This document shows, piece after piece, positions 23,131-32,667 of a DNA stretch of 45,847 nucleotides. Position 1 is the stretch's first letter. The number at the start of each line of letters is the position of its first letter. This stretch comes from Cyanobacteria bacterium M_surface_10_m1_298. GTDB taxonomy: Bacteria > Cyanobacteriota > Cyanobacteriia > PCC-6307 > Cyanobiaceae. Below the pieces are notes generated by a model. The model made no database searches and had not been told where the DNA came from. It saw only the letters and a list, made by a program, of their open reading frames with translations. Both the position numbers and the translations under genes were made by a program. The DNA is taken from positions 1-45,847 of the forward strand of contig VGPT01000009.1 in NCBI GenBank assembly GCA_016882485.1. The letters run 5' to 3'.

Positions 23131-25845
23131 GTGGCGCACACCCTCGTCATCGTTGAGAGCCCCACCAAGGCCCGCACCATCCGCGGGTTCCTCCCCAAGG
23201 ACTTCAAGGTGGAGGCCTCGATGGGTCATGTGCGGGATCTGCCCAACAACGCCAGTGAGATTCCCGCTGCCCACAAGGGAGAGAAGTGGGCCAATCTCGG
23301 CGTGAACACCACCCACAACTTCGAGCCCCTTTACGTGGTGCCGAAGGACAAGAAGAAGGTGGTGAAGGAATTGAAAGACGCCCTCAAAGGGGCAGACCAG
23401 TTGCTGCTGGCCACGGACGAAGACCGGGAAGGGGAATCGATCAGCTGGCACCTGTTGCAGCTGCTGAACCCGAAGGTGCCGGTGAAGCGCATGGTGTTTC
23501 ACGAGATCACCAAAGAAGCCATCAGTCGCGCCCTTGAGCAGACCCGCGAGCTCGACATGGAGCTGGTGCACGCGCAGGAGACCCGGAGGATCCTCGATCG
23601 CCTGGTGGGCTACACCCTCTCGCCACTGCTGTGGAAGAAGGTGGCCTGGGGCCTCAGTGCCGGCCGGGTGCAATCGGTGGCGGTGCGCCTGCTGGTGCAG
23701 CGCGAGCGAGCCCGCCGTGCCTTCAAGAGCGGCAGCTACTGGGACCTGAAGGCTGAGCTCGCCAAGGGCAGCAGCAGTTTTGACGCCAAGCTCACCCACC
23801 TCAAAGGCGAGCGCATCGCCGGCGGCTCCGATTTTGATGAGAGCACCGGTGGTCTCAAGGCTGGCAGCAAGGTGCGGCTGCTCAGCGAAACGGAGGCCCG
23901 ATCCTTGCGCGAGAGCGTTCTCGCTGCCCCTTGGCGCGTGGAATCGGTGGAGGAGAAGCCCACCACCCGCAAGCCGGTGGCGCCCTTCACCACCAGCACC
24001 TTGCAGCAGGAGGCCAATCGCAAGCTGCGCCTCTCGGCCCGCGAAACGATGCGCACGGCCCAGGGCCTCTACGAACGCGGTTTCATCACTTACATGCGCA
24101 CCGATTCGGTGCATCTGAGTGATCAGGCGATCAACGCCGCCCGCAGCTGCGTCGCCGACAAATACGGCAAGGACTACCTGAGTCCGTCAGCTCGTCAGTT
24201 CTCCACCAAGGCCCGCAACGCCCAGGAGGCTCACGAGGCGATCCGCCCTGCTGGCGAAAGCTTCCGCGACCCTGCGGCCACTGGCCTCGATGGCCGTGAT
24301 CTGGCGCTCTACGAGCTGATCTGGAAGCGCACTGTTGCCTCGCAGATGGCGGATGCGCGCCTGACCATGCTCAGCGTGGAGCTGACAGTGGAGGGCGGCA
24401 GCCTCGGTCCGGCCACCTTCCGGGCCAATGGCAAGCGCATCGACTTCCCGGGCTTCTTCCGCGCCTACGTGGAGGGCAGCGACGACCCTGATGCCGCCCT
24501 CGAGGGTCAGGAAGTGCTTCTCCCCTCCCTGGTCAGCGGTGATACCCCGTCCTGCAAGGCGGTGGAGGCCCTTGGCCACCAAACCCAACCGCCCGCCCGC
24601 TACAGCGAAGCGGCGCTCGTGAAAATGCTGGAGAAGGAAGGGATCGGCCGACCCTCCACTTACGCCTCGATCATCGGCACCATCGTCGACCGCGGCTACG
24701 CCACGCTGCAGAACAACGCCCTTACCCCCAGCTTCACCGCCTTCGCAGTGACAGCCTTGCTGGAGGAGCACTTTCCCGATCTGGTCGACACCAGTTTCAC
24801 GGCTCGGATGGAGGGCACGCTCGATGAAATCTCCACCGGCAAGGTGCAGTGGCTGCCCTATCTGGAGAGCTTCTACAAAGGGGATCAGGGCCTGGAAACC
24901 CAGGTTCAGCAGCGCGAGGGAGACATCGACCCCACCGCTTCGCGCACGATCGAGCTCGAGGGCCTGCCCTGCGTGGTGCGCATCGGTCGCTTCGGCGCCT
25001 ACCTGGAGACGAAGCGGGTGGCCGACGATGGCACTGAGGAACTGCTCAAGGCCACCCTGCCCAATGAGATCACCCCGGCCGATCTCGATGCCGATAAGGC
25101 AGAGCTGATCCTCAAACAGAAGGCCGATGGGCCCGAATCGCTCGGGGAAGATCCGGAAACCGGTGATCTGGTCTATTTGCTCTTCGGGCAATACGGCCCC
25201 TACGTGCAGCGGGGCCAGGTGAGCGATGACAACCCCAAACCCAAGCGGGCTTCTCTGCCGAAGGGTGCCAAGCCTGAAGAGCTCACCCTCGACGATGCCC
25301 TTGGCCTGCTGCGGCTGCCGCGGCAACTGGGCGAGCATCCCGAAGGCGGCAAGATCGAGGCGGGACTCGGCCGCTTCGGCCCTTACGTGGTGCACCACAA
25401 GGGCAAGGGCGAGAAGGACTACCGCTCCCTCAAGGCCGAAGACGACGTGCTGATGGTGGGTCTGTCTCGGGCGATGGAGCTGCTGGCCCAACCGAAACGG
25501 GGCCGCGGTGGACGCACCGCCCTCAAGGATCTCGGCACTCCCGACGGCGCCGATGAGGCCATCCAGCTGTTCGATGGGCCCTATGGCCTTTACGTGAAAC
25601 AGGGCAAGGTGAATGCCTCCCTGCCGGAGGGCACCACGGCCGACACGATCACCCTGGAGCAGGCTGTGGAGCTGCTGGCGGCCAAGGCCGCTGCCGGCAA
25701 AGGCAAGGGTCGCAAGGCTGCTGGCACCGCCGCCAAGAAACCTGCTGCCGCTAAGAAACCTGCTGCCAAGAAGGCTCCCGCCACCACCAAATCCGGTCGC
25801 CTTCGGGCCAGCGCGGTCAGGATCATCAAGGCGGCGGATCGCTGA
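23131..25845 (+). CDS. topA: DNA topoisomerase I
   Basis: 904 residues from GTG 23131, which gives the family start [16 protein letters not shown]. The frame is open further upstream to 23032, but that part does not look like TopA. Relaxes negative supercoils. Toprim acidic motif [15 protein letters not shown], catalytic Tyr in [14 protein letters not shown] near residue 325. In place of zinc fingers the C-terminus carries several Topo_C repeats ([48 protein letters not shown]). The last 55 residues are Lys/Ala/Pro rich, like histone H1. Divergent from ndhB; followed without a gap by a lipoprotein gene. Confidence 0.95.
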   Translation: MAHTLVIVESPTKARTIRGFLPKDFKVEASMGHVRDLPNNASEIPAAHKGEKWANLGVNTTHNFEPLYVVPKDKKKVVKELKDALKGADQLLLATDEDREGESISWHLLQLLNPKVPVKRMVFHEITKEAISRALEQTRELDMELVHAQETRRILDRLVGYTLSPLLWKKVAWGLSAGRVQSVAVRLLVQRERARRAFKSGSYWDLKAELAKGSSSFDAKLTHLKGERIAGGSDFDESTGGLKAGSKVRLLSETEARSLRESVLAAPWRVESVEEKPTTRKPVAPFTTSTLQQEANRKLRLSARETMRTAQGLYERGFITYMRTDSVHLSDQAINAARSCVADKYGKDYLSPSARQFSTKARNAQEAHEAIRPAGESFRDPAATGLDGRDLALYELIWKRTVASQMADARLTMLSVELTVEGGSLGPATFRANGKRIDFPGFFRAYVEGSDDPDAALEGQEVLLPSLVSGDTPSCKAVEALGHQTQPPARYSEAALVKMLEKEGIGRPSTYASIIGTIVDRGYATLQNNALTPSFTAFAVTALLEEHFPDLVDTSFTARMEGTLDEISTGKVQWLPYLESFYKGDQGLETQVQQREGDIDPTASRTIELEGLPCVVRIGRFGAYLETKRVADDGTEELLKATLPNEITPADLDADKAELILKQKADGPESLGEDPETGDLVYLLFGQYGPYVQRGQVSDDNPKPKRASLPKGAKPEELTLDDALGLLRLPRQLGEHPEGGKIEAGLGRFGPYVVHHKGKGEKDYRSLKAEDDVLMVGLSRAMELLAQPKRGRGGRTALKDLGTPDGADEAIQLFDGPYGLYVKQGKVNASLPEGTTADTITLEQAVELLAAKAAAGKGKGRKAAGTAAKKPAAAKKPAAKKAPATTKSGRLRASAVRIIKAADR

Positions 25846-26273
25846 TGAGCCAGCGGTGTCTGCTCGGGGTCCTGTCCCTCACCGCCCTGCTATCGGGCTG
25901 CAGCGGCACCCCCTTCGGGGACCAACTCGCCCGCAGCTTCTCCGATCCGCCCGCCGCCAGCCCAGCCCGTCCAGCCACCGCAGCGGACTCGGCTCCCGCC
26001 AAGCCCAAGGTGGAGCAGAAGGTCGAGCCGAAGCCCGCCACCAAGAGTGCTCCTGCAGCGAAGCCCATGCCCGTGGCAGCACCGTCGAAGCCGGCCCCCT
26101 ATCGGGTCACCATCAAGCTGCCGGCCGCTGATCCTTCCGCTCCAGCCGAGGTGGTTACCCAGGCCCTGCGGGCGGCTGGCCTGTCGTTTGAAGTGGAGTC
26201 GATCGAGCGAGTCTCCAATGGGGCTGAAGCACCTGCGCTGCCGACGCGTACCCCGGCTCCGGCCCCCCGCTGA
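25845..26273 (+). CDS. Small putative lipoprotein
   Basis: 142 residues. Signal [19 protein letters not shown] ends in a lipobox (LSGC), so the mature protein should be lipid-anchored at Cys19. The middle is a long Pro/Ala/Lys linker (residues 30-85), then a small folded part PYRVTIKLPAADPSAPAEVV with a possible ferredoxin-like strand-helix pattern, and a Pro-rich end. I do not recognise a named family. ATG at 25845 shares one base with the topA stop (TGATG), so it is in the topA operon. Confidence 0.75.
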   Translation: MSQRCLLGVLSLTALLSGCSGTPFGDQLARSFSDPPAASPARPATAADSAPAKPKVEQKVEPKPATKSAPAAKPMPVAAPSKPAPYRVTIKLPAADPSAPAEVVTQALRAAGLSFEVESIERVSNGAEAPALPTRTPAPAPR

Positions 26274-26278
26274 AAGCG

Positions 26279-26917
26279 ATGACCGTTTCACGGCGTCAGG
26301 CCCGGCAACTCACCGATACGGCTTACCTGGCGGCGGCCACGGCCCTGCTCTGGGTGGGTCTCTACTACCTGCCCGTGGGGGGTGCTCTGTTCCGCCTGGC
26401 CCTTCCGCTGCCCTTGGCGCTGCTGCAGCTGCGCCACAACGGGCGCTGCGCCATTGAAGGCTTAACGGTCACGGCCCTGCTGCTGGTCGCGCTCATGGGT
26501 CCGATCCGAGGTCCGCTGGTGCTCTTCCCCTACGGCTTGCTCGCCCTCTGGCTGGGGTGGTGCTGGCGGCGGCGGTTGAGCTGGTGGATCAGCTGGAGCG
26601 TGGGTTTGCTGATTGGCAGCGTTGGATTCCTGGTGCGGGTGGCTGTGCTCTCCGTGCTGTTGGGGGAGAACCTCTGGGTGCTGATCACCTCGGCCGCCTC
26701 TCAGCTGCTGGATCGCCTGATGGAACTGCTGCATCTGGGGGGTGGCCCGGATCTGCTGCAGGTTCAGGTGATGGCGCTGGTGCTGGTGTTGCTGCAGAAC
26801 CTGATTTACGTCTTGGCTCTTCACGCCGTAGCTCTCTGGATCTTCCCGCGGCTGCAGAGCCCCATCAGCCAGCCCCCGCCCTTGCTGCGACCGCTGCTGG
26901 CCATCGATCCGCTTTGA
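26279..26917 (+). CDS. DUF2232 / YybS-like membrane protein
   Basis: 212 residues with about six hydrophobic helices, starting MTVSRRQARQLTDTAYLAA. The layout (short basic lead, GLYYLPVGGALFRLALPLPL, long helical body, cytoplasmic proline-rich tail) matches DUF2232, a family of membrane proteins of unknown function common in cyanobacteria. It may be an ECF-type or scaffolding protein; no substrate can be given. Five bases after the lipoprotein gene; its stop TGA overlaps the TTG start of the next gene. Confidence 0.75.
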   Translation: MTVSRRQARQLTDTAYLAAATALLWVGLYYLPVGGALFRLALPLPLALLQLRHNGRCAIEGLTVTALLLVALMGPIRGPLVLFPYGLLALWLGWCWRRRLSWWISWSVGLLIGSVGFLVRVAVLSVLLGENLWVLITSAASQLLDRLMELLHLGGGPDLLQVQVMALVLVLLQNLIYVLALHAVALWIFPRLQSPISQPPPLLRPLLAIDPL

Positions 26918-28041
26918 CACCTGCGGAGCCGCTCCAGCGCCTCAGCGGCACTGAACCCTCTGCTGACCACTGGTGCGAGCGCCTTGTTGCCGGAGCTGCT
27001 CAAACCCGCGTTCTGGTCCTGTTGGCCGGCACCGAAACGGCGGCGGTTCCTGGGATCTCCGCGGCAGGTGCCACGCCGGAATCCAGGCGTTTCACTGCGG
27101 CGGCCGATGCTGAATACCTGCTGCTGGGACCCCGCGCTCAGCCCGTGCACCCGCTGCCGGCGTTGCCCGCGGGGGTGAGTCCGGCGCTGATTGCCAGGGC
27201 CGCCCTTGAGGGGCTGGGGCTTGAGCCCTGGCTGGTGGATCTCGGCGTGCCGGTGGCTCCGGCGGTGCCCCACCTGAGCCTGGGCCAGCACCCCGCACGC
27301 TGCTTGAGCACGGGCCAAGCTCTCGCTCCCGAGCGGGTCCGAGCGCTGTGGCAACTGGGAGCGCGCTGGGGGGAGCGTTTGGCCCGCAGGCAGGATCCGA
27401 TCCTGCTGGCGGAGTGTGTGCCCGGTGGCACCACCACCGCTCTGGCGGTGCTGGAGGGTCTTGGAATCGAGGCTGAGGGCCTGGTGAGCGGCAGTCAGCG
27501 CCAACCCGATCACCAGCTCAAGCAGAGGCTTGTGCAGCAGGGCCTCCAGGCGGCGGGGTTGTGCGCTCCCTCAGCCCCCACCGCGCTGCTGGCGGCGGTG
27601 GGAGATCCGATGCAGGCTTTGGCGGCGGGCGTGGTGCAGGCGGCGGCCCAGGCTGGTGCACCCCTGCTGCTGGCGGGTGGCAGCCAGATGGCCGCAGTGC
27701 TGGCCCTGGTGTTGGCGGCCACGCCGCAGGGCCAACGGCAAGCGGTGGTGGATCAGGCCGCTGTGGTGACCACCGCCTGGCTGGCCAATGAAGCGAGCAG
27801 TGACCTGCCTGGTCTGCTGAGCCGGATGGCCCTGCGCTGGGGGGTGGAGCCGCTCGGGTTCGCCAGCTCGCTGCGCTTCCGAGGCAGTGACTGCGCCGAG
27901 CTGCTGGCCTACGAACAGGGCTTTGTGAAGGAGGGTGTGGGTGCGGGAGGCTTGTCGGCCCTCTGGCAATTGAGCGGACGCACCACGGACGACCTGCGCG
28001 GCGCCTGCGAGCAGGCTTGTCTGCTGCTGCGCCAGGCCTAG
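26914..28041 (+). CDS. TIGR00303 family (CobT-like) protein
   Basis: 375 residues from TTG 26914, which overlaps the DUF2232 stop (TTGA); the open frame upstream lies within that gene in another phase. AECVPGGTTTALAVLEGLGI is a glycine/threonine loop like that of nicotinate-nucleotide:dimethylbenzimidazole phosphoribosyltransferase (CobT), and GDPMQALAAGVVQAAAQAG and LAGGSQMAAVLAL follow in order. TIGR00303 proteins are CobT relatives in cyanobacteria and archaea. A role in cobalamin lower-ligand or pseudocobalamin assembly is possible. Part of the topA operon. Confidence 0.8.
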   Translation: MTPAEPLQRLSGTEPSADHWCERLVAGAAQTRVLVLLAGTETAAVPGISAAGATPESRRFTAAADAEYLLLGPRAQPVHPLPALPAGVSPALIARAALEGLGLEPWLVDLGVPVAPAVPHLSLGQHPARCLSTGQALAPERVRALWQLGARWGERLARRQDPILLAECVPGGTTTALAVLEGLGIEAEGLVSGSQRQPDHQLKQRLVQQGLQAAGLCAPSAPTALLAAVGDPMQALAAGVVQAAAQAGAPLLLAGGSQMAAVLALVLAATPQGQRQAVVDQAAVVTTAWLANEASSDLPGLLSRMALRWGVEPLGFASSLRFRGSDCAELLAYEQGFVKEGVGAGGLSALWQLSGRTTDDLRGACEQACLLLRQA

Positions 28042-28064
28042 GGTCTGGGAAACCGCCCGATGCC

Positions 28065-29126
28065 GTGACCAGCCGGCGCCACGTTCTGCAGTTGCTGGGT
28101 TCCGCAGGGGCTCTGATGGCGGCAGGAGGCTGCAGCTCCTCCGCTCCTCCCGCAAGCACCCTGTTGGGGGTGAAGGGTCAGCTGCCCAAGGCCTGGCTCA
28201 AGCAATTGCCCAGTTCCTGGCGGCCTCAGCTGATGGAGGGGCCCCAGCAGGTGCTGACCCTGCTGGAGCAGGGGGCCGTGGAGCCCGGCTTGCTCGCCTT
28301 GGGAGACGGCTGGGCCCAGGAGTTGGATCGTGCCCGCCTGCAGCCACTGCAGGCGGAGGCCCTGCTTGAGCAGCTCGCCCCTTTTGCCGCCGCCCCAAGC
28401 CGCCTGTTCGCTCCAGTTGGCTCGATGCCGGTGGCGTTCCCCTGGGCCTTCGGCACCTGGCTGCTGCTCTTGCGTAACCGAGCGGATCTCGAACGGCAGC
28501 GCCGCCGCGGCTGGGAGCTCCTGATGGATCCGAGCCTGAAGGGGAAAGTGGTGCTGCCCTCCAGCCCACGCTTGGTGATCGATCTGGCCCTGCGCCAGCT
28601 CGGGCTGTCGACCACCGATCCGGCTTCGCTCGAGCACAGCGGGATGCGCCAGCAGGTTCGTGCTCTGGTGGCGCAGGCCCAGAGCCTTGATGAAAGCCAC
28701 GGTCTCAATTTGCTGCTGGCCGGCGAAGCGGAGGCGGCCGTGGTGCCCAGCCATCAGGCGATCCCTCTGCTGCAGAAGGATCCCCGCCTGAGTGCCTTCC
28801 TGCCCGATTCCGGTTCGCCGCTCTGGTGGCAGCTCCTGCTCAGGCCCGCTCCCCTTGATTCGCTGCACGAGCTGCCGCCGCTGCCACTGGAGTGGCTGCG
28901 CGATGGATGCACGGCACCGCTGGTGGATCGTCTGCTGGCCGCAGGCTGGGTGCCCCCCTTGCCCCGACCTCAGCTCGATGCGCTCCTGCGCCGCTGGCCC
29001 CCGCGCCTGCGGCCGCTCCTGCTCCCGCCAGAGCCGGTGCTGAGCCGATGCACCAACCTCGTGGCCTTCAGCCCCACGGAGCGCAAGCGCTGGCAGTCGC
29101 TGTGGGACCAGGCGCTGAGCGGCTAG
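28065..29126 (+). CDS. ABC-type solute-binding lipoprotein (PotD-like)
   Basis: 353 residues from GTG 28065, chosen because TSRRHVLQLLGSAGALMAAGGC is a signal with twin Arg and lipobox (AAGGC); the longer frame to 28017 lies inside the previous gene. The twin Arg could mean Tat export. The body is a type II periplasmic-binding fold: FAPVGSMPVAFPWAFGTWLLL and WELLMDPSLKGKVVLPSSPR resemble spermidine/putrescine or iron-binding proteins. No permease or ATPase is next to it. Its stop overlaps the convergent reductase gene (CTAG). Confidence 0.72.
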   Translation: MTSRRHVLQLLGSAGALMAAGGCSSSAPPASTLLGVKGQLPKAWLKQLPSSWRPQLMEGPQQVLTLLEQGAVEPGLLALGDGWAQELDRARLQPLQAEALLEQLAPFAAAPSRLFAPVGSMPVAFPWAFGTWLLLLRNRADLERQRRRGWELLMDPSLKGKVVLPSSPRLVIDLALRQLGLSTTDPASLEHSGMRQQVRALVAQAQSLDESHGLNLLLAGEAEAAVVPSHQAIPLLQKDPRLSAFLPDSGSPLWWQLLLRPAPLDSLHELPPLPLEWLRDGCTAPLVDRLLAAGWVPPLPRPQLDALLRRWPPRLRPLLLPPEPVLSRCTNLVAFSPTERKRWQSLWDQALSG

Positions 29127-30280
29127 CCCCAGAGCCGTCGCCGCGGGGCTGCCGCCAGGCGCCGATGGGTTTCAGCGAGCAGATCGGGGATGGGCAGCTG
29201 ATGGGGGCAGCGGGGTAGGCAGTCTCCGCAGCGCTGGCAGGCATCGGCATTGATCTGCTCCCACCAGTGGCCGGCGCGGCCGATCAGGTTGTAGCGCTCT
29301 TCGGCGAAGGCCCGCATGCCATGGCCGATATCCAGGTTCCGCAGCCGCAGCAGGGCCGGAATCGGCACCTCCTTGGGGCAGGGCAGGCAGGCCCGGCACT
29401 GATGACAGGCCGAGTCCCCCAGCCGTGCAGCGCCGTTGCTCTCGATCCGTGCCAGGGCTGCGCGATGGGCGGGACTCAGCCATCGCCCGCCGCTTGGGGC
29501 CAAGGCGGAGGCGAGGGATAGGTCGCTGGCTTGGGCTGCCCCCAGGCTGAGGGTGGAGATGCCCTGATCAAGCAGGAAGCGATAGGCGAGCTCCAGGGGG
29601 TGGAAGGGGGCACAGTCTTCGATCAGCGGCGCTGGAGGGGCATAGAGCCGCCCGCCCTTGTCGGCCGGAGAAATGGCCAACACCCCGATGCCCCTCTGCA
29701 GGGCCGCCTGGGCGAGGGGGATGCGCTGCTGGTCAAACCAGTGCAGGTGGAGGCTGCAGAACTGAAACTGTTCGGAGGCCAGGGCCTCCTCGATCAGATC
29801 GTTCGACCCGTGGCTGGAGAAGCCCACCTGTTGCACCAGGCCTTCGGCCTGGGCCCACGCCAACAGGGCTGATCCCTCACCGCGCAGCGCCCACTCGAGG
29901 TGTTCGGATCGGTTGAGCCCATGCACCGCCAGGTTGTGAAGCTGCGGCAGTCCGAGGCGCTCGAGGACCTGCCGCAGTTGCTGCTGGCCCTCCTCCAGGC
30001 TCAGACCGGGCAGGAGTTTGCTGGTGATCACCAAATCAGCTGCCAGCTCCGGTTGCTGCTGGCGCAGATCTGTGAGGGCTAACCCCAGGAAGGATTCCGC
30101 CGGGCCGTAGGCCGGCGCCGTTTCGATGTGATTGATGCCGGCGGCCACAGCGGCCTGCAGCACTGATGCCATCTGGGCGGCACTGCCGGTGGCCCGCATC
30201 GTGCCGAGGCAGAAGGGGGAGACCGCTGGACCTCGCCCGAAGGAACGGCGCTCAGGCAGGGCTGTCCTCCTGGTCGTCAC
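29123..30280 (-). CDS. Aldo/keto reductase with C-terminal Fe-S cluster motifs
   Basis: 385 residues from GTG 30280, or 378 from a CTG at 30259 that follows a perfect AGGAGG (30271-30266) by six bases. The second gives the family-like start PERRSFGRGPAVSPF. The NAD(P)H barrel has NHIETAPAYGPAESFLG (catalytic Tyr) and the substrate region NLAVHGLNR. The last 90 residues hold two Cys motifs, CHQCRACLPCP and CQRCGDCLPRCP, for one or two 4Fe-4S clusters, so electrons may come from ferredoxin. Substrate unknown. Downstream of the bifunctional nuclease gene, with overlap. Confidence 0.82.
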   Translation of the reverse strand: MTTRRTALPERRSFGRGPAVSPFCLGTMRATGSAAQMASVLQAAVAAGINHIETAPAYGPAESFLGLALTDLRQQQPELAADLVITSKLLPGLSLEEGQQQLRQVLERLGLPQLHNLAVHGLNRSEHLEWALRGEGSALLAWAQAEGLVQQVGFSSHGSNDLIEEALASEQFQFCSLHLHWFDQQRIPLAQAALQRGIGVLAISPADKGGRLYAPPAPLIEDCAPFHPLELAYRFLLDQGISTLSLGAAQASDLSLASALAPSGGRWLSPAHRAALARIESNGAARLGDSACHQCRACLPCPKEVPIPALLRLRNLDIGHGMRAFAEERYNLIGRAGHWWEQINADACQRCGDCLPRCPHQLPIPDLLAETHRRLAAAPRRRLWG

Positions 30281-30794
30281 TGATGGCTTGGCTGTCGCTC
30301 TGGGCCTGGTCGATGTGCCGCACCAGTTCCGCCGGACTGATGCCGTCGAGGAAGCGGCGGAAGTCGGCGGCATCCTCCGCGTCGGCTTCGGCATCCACGG
30401 GAATCGAGGCATCGGAGACCACTTCCTCGAGCATCCAGATCCCGCTTTCGGTGCGCACCGCCAGGGCGATGGCATCGCTGGGCCGTGCGTCGAGTTCGTG
30501 CTCCTGGCCATCGGCACCGCTGAGCTTCAGGACTGCTCGAAAGGTGCTGTCTTCGATGGCATGAATGATGACCCGATCTAGTTGCAGACCCGCCACCAGG
30601 AGCAGTTCAGCCATCAGGTCATGGCTGAGGGGCCGCGCTGGAGCCTTCTCGCTCAGGCCAGCCATGATGTTCTGGGCCTGGGCTTGGTCGATCCAGATCG
30701 GCACCTGCCGCCGGCCCGATGGGTCTCGCAGCAGAACGATCGGGCTGCGGCTGGCTGCATCAAGGGCAATGCCGGCGACCCGCATTTCCACCAT
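30252..30794 (-). CDS. Bifunctional nuclease family (BFN/DUF151) protein
   Basis: 180 residues. MRVAGIALDAASRSPIVLL followed by RQVPIWIDQAQAQNI, then ELDARPSDAIALAVRTESGIW, is the BFN (DUF151) domain. Plant members cut RNA and DNA; bacterial ones are poorly studied. The C-terminus is acidic (DAEADAEDAADFRRFLDG), probably disordered. ATG at 30794. Its end overlaps the aldo/keto reductase start by 29 bases (GTG start) or 8 bases (CTG start). Confidence 0.88.
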   Translation of the reverse strand: MVEMRVAGIALDAASRSPIVLLRDPSGRRQVPIWIDQAQAQNIMAGLSEKAPARPLSHDLMAELLLVAGLQLDRVIIHAIEDSTFRAVLKLSGADGQEHELDARPSDAIALAVRTESGIWMLEEVVSDASIPVDAEADAEDAADFRRFLDGISPAELVRHIDQAQSDSQAISDDQEDSPA

Positions 30795-30849
30795 GGCTTG
30801 CCTGCCGTCCCTGCTGCCCGATTATGGCCAGGGTTGATCGAGCCACGGC

Positions 30850-31512
30850 ATGTTCACTGGGCTGGTGCAGGCCATGGGGCAACTGCAACGCAGCAGTGGC
30901 GGCGTGCAGCTCCACATCCCTGCTGGATCAGGCTTGGATCCCGCCCAGCTGGCCTTAGGCGACAGCGTGGCGGTGGATGGGGTCTGCCTCACGGTCGCGG
31001 AGCGTTCCCCAGCTGGATTTCGTGCGGATGTCAGTGAGGAGACCCTCTCCCGCACCACCCTGGCGGCCAAAGCGGATCGACGGGCCTGGGTGAACCTGGA
31101 GCCTGCCCTGCGCCTGCAGGATCGCCTTGGCGGTCACCTGGTCAGCGGCCACGTGGATGGGCTGGGCACAGTGGTGGAGGTGGAGCAGCAATCGGCCTCC
31201 TGGCGTCTGGGTCTGCGCTGGCAGAGCCCAGCGTTCGGGCGCTACATCTGCGAGAAAGCGAGCGTGGCCGTTGATGGCATCAGCCTCACGGTGGCGGGCT
31301 GCGATACCGATGGCGCCGCGTTCTGGGTTGCTGTGATTCCCCACACCTGGGCGAACACCACCTTGCAGCGTTTGCAGAGCGGTGATGCCGTGAATCTGGA
31401 GGCTGATCTGCTGGCCAAATACACCGAGCGGCTGTTGGGGGCCGCGGGGCACGGTCAGTCAGGGGGAGCTCCCATCAGCGAGGCCTGGCTGCGGGAGCAC
31501 GGCTGGAGCTGA
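30850..31512 (+). CDS. ribE: Riboflavin synthase, alpha chain
   Basis: 220 residues. It joins two 6,7-dimethyl-8-ribityllumazine molecules to give riboflavin. Starts MFTGLVQAMGQL, the universal family start. Two lumazine-binding repeats: ALGDSVAVDGVCLTV (residues 37-51) and KASVAVDGISLTV (near 137), with HLVSGHVDG between. Length is typical for the trimeric enzyme. Divergent from the nuclease gene with a 55-base gap. Confidence 0.95.
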   Translation: MFTGLVQAMGQLQRSSGGVQLHIPAGSGLDPAQLALGDSVAVDGVCLTVAERSPAGFRADVSEETLSRTTLAAKADRRAWVNLEPALRLQDRLGGHLVSGHVDGLGTVVEVEQQSASWRLGLRWQSPAFGRYICEKASVAVDGISLTVAGCDTDGAAFWVAVIPHTWANTTLQRLQSGDAVNLEADLLAKYTERLLGAAGHGQSGGAPISEAWLREHGWS

Positions 31513-31526
31513 CAACCCCAGCTCCC

Positions 31527-32159
31527 ATGCCTACGTTCCGGGGGTTCGTGTTCCCTTTGAACACTTCCATGGCTTTTGAGAATTCAGATCTCGATCTCAG
31601 CTCCCTGCGCAGCTTCACGATCGCGGAAGGCATCCTGCTGCTGGTGCTCGGGGTGTTGGCGCTGGTCTTCCCCGTGATCGCCTCCGCCTGGGTCACCGTG
31701 GTGGTGGCGCTTGCCTTCCTGGTGGGCGGGATCATCGGCTGGGTCAACAGCATCAACCGATCCCGGCGCCTCACCAAATGGCATTGCTTCTGGCGCCTGG
31801 TGGTCTCCACGCTGTTTGTGGTGACCGGTGCCTGGATTATTCAGCAGTTCACCCGCGGAGTGGGTGAAGCCGCCGTTCAGGTGGCGGCGCTGGCCTTCGC
31901 CGTTGGCATCGTCTTCCTGGTGGAGGGTGTTGTGGCCACGATCGTGGCGATCTCCCACCGCGAGATGGCCGGCTGGGGCTGGGGTCTGGCCAACGGGATT
32001 GTCACCTTGGTGCTTGGTCTGATCATCGTGACCATGCCGGGTTTGGCGCAGCTCACGGTGTTGGGCATTCTGGTGGGCATCAGCTTCCTGTTCAGCGGCA
32101 TTGATCTGCTGGTGTTCAGCGCCGCCTTCCACGGCCCGGATGACAGAAGCCTGAGTTAA
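31527..32159 (+). CDS. HdeD-family (DUF308) membrane protein
   Basis: 210 residues from ATG 31527, or 196 from ATG 31569 (MAFENSDLDLSSL), which is the more natural cytoplasmic start. Six hydrophobic helices in three pairs: GILLLVLGVLALVFPVIAS, VVVALAFLVGGIIGW and later LGILVGISFLFSGIDLLVF. The DUF308 repeats are those of HdeD, an E. coli acid-stress membrane protein; the role in cyanobacteria is unknown. Convergent with cyAbrB, only 11 bases apart. Confidence 0.85.
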   Translation: MPTFRGFVFPLNTSMAFENSDLDLSSLRSFTIAEGILLLVLGVLALVFPVIASAWVTVVVALAFLVGGIIGWVNSINRSRRLTKWHCFWRLVVSTLFVVTGAWIIQQFTRGVGEAAVQVAALAFAVGIVFLVEGVVATIVAISHREMAGWGWGLANGIVTLVLGLIIVTMPGLAQLTVLGILVGISFLFSGIDLLVFSAAFHGPDDRSLS

Positions 32160-32170
32160 TCCGCAGGAGC

Positions 32171-32578
32171 TCAATCGATCGGGCTGTTGCCTTCTCCTTC
32201 CATGGGCAGCAGCCAGATCGATCCGGTTTCCTTGTGGATTTCAATTTTGAATTCTTGCCCCGGCTCCAGACCCATGCGGCGGGTGTAGGCGTTGCCGATC
32301 AAAAGGTTGCCATTGCCATGCACGCGGGTGCGGAATTCAGCCTGGCGTCCTTTTGTGCCTCCCCCTCCCGATGAGGCCTGGCTTGGCAAGGTGTAGCCCT
32401 TGGCTTCCACGAGGGCGCGGTAGAAGCTTTTTTTGAGCAGCCGTCCACTCGGGCCCACATAGCCGCAGGCCCGGGCAATTTGATCTTCAGGCCGATTGCT
32501 CAACGAGCGAGCTTTGTCGAGCAGCGCCTTGCCTTCCAGCATCTCGGTTGGCTTGATGGTCTTCTCTTCGACGAACAC
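32171..32578 (-). CDS. cyAbrB-type transcriptional regulator
   Basis: 135 residues, GTG start at 32578 (an in-frame ATG at codon 13 is the start used by many relatives). N-terminal part LLDKARSLSNRPEDQIARACGYV, basic KSFYRALVEAKGY, Gly-rich linker, then the AbrB-like beta fold GNLLIGNAYTRRMGLEPGQEF. cyAbrB proteins are cyanobacteria-specific DNA-binding regulators of carbon/nitrogen balance and redox; in this subclass the AbrB fold is at the C-terminus. Sits just before ctaE on the same strand, with an 89-base gap. Confidence 0.9.
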   Translation of the reverse strand: MFVEEKTIKPTEMLEGKALLDKARSLSNRPEDQIARACGYVGPSGRLLKKSFYRALVEAKGYTLPSQASSGGGGTKGRQAEFRTRVHGNGNLLIGNAYTRRMGLEPGQEFKIEIHKETGSIWLLPMEGEGNSPID

Positions 32579-32667
32579 CGTGGGCGATGAGAGCTTCTCC
32601 GCCGATTGTGCCGATTACTTCAGATCATTCGCAAGGGCAACTTGCAAGAACTGTGATCAGGTTCCCC

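Noticed and set aside
22957-24114. Minus-strand ORF of 385 codons opposite the topA start
   Set aside because: It overlaps the N-terminal Toprim region of topA and the ndhB start, with no family likeness.
24187-25491. Minus-strand ORF of 434 codons opposite topA
   Set aside because: It is antisense to conserved TopA domains; long antisense frames are expected in G+C-rich DNA.
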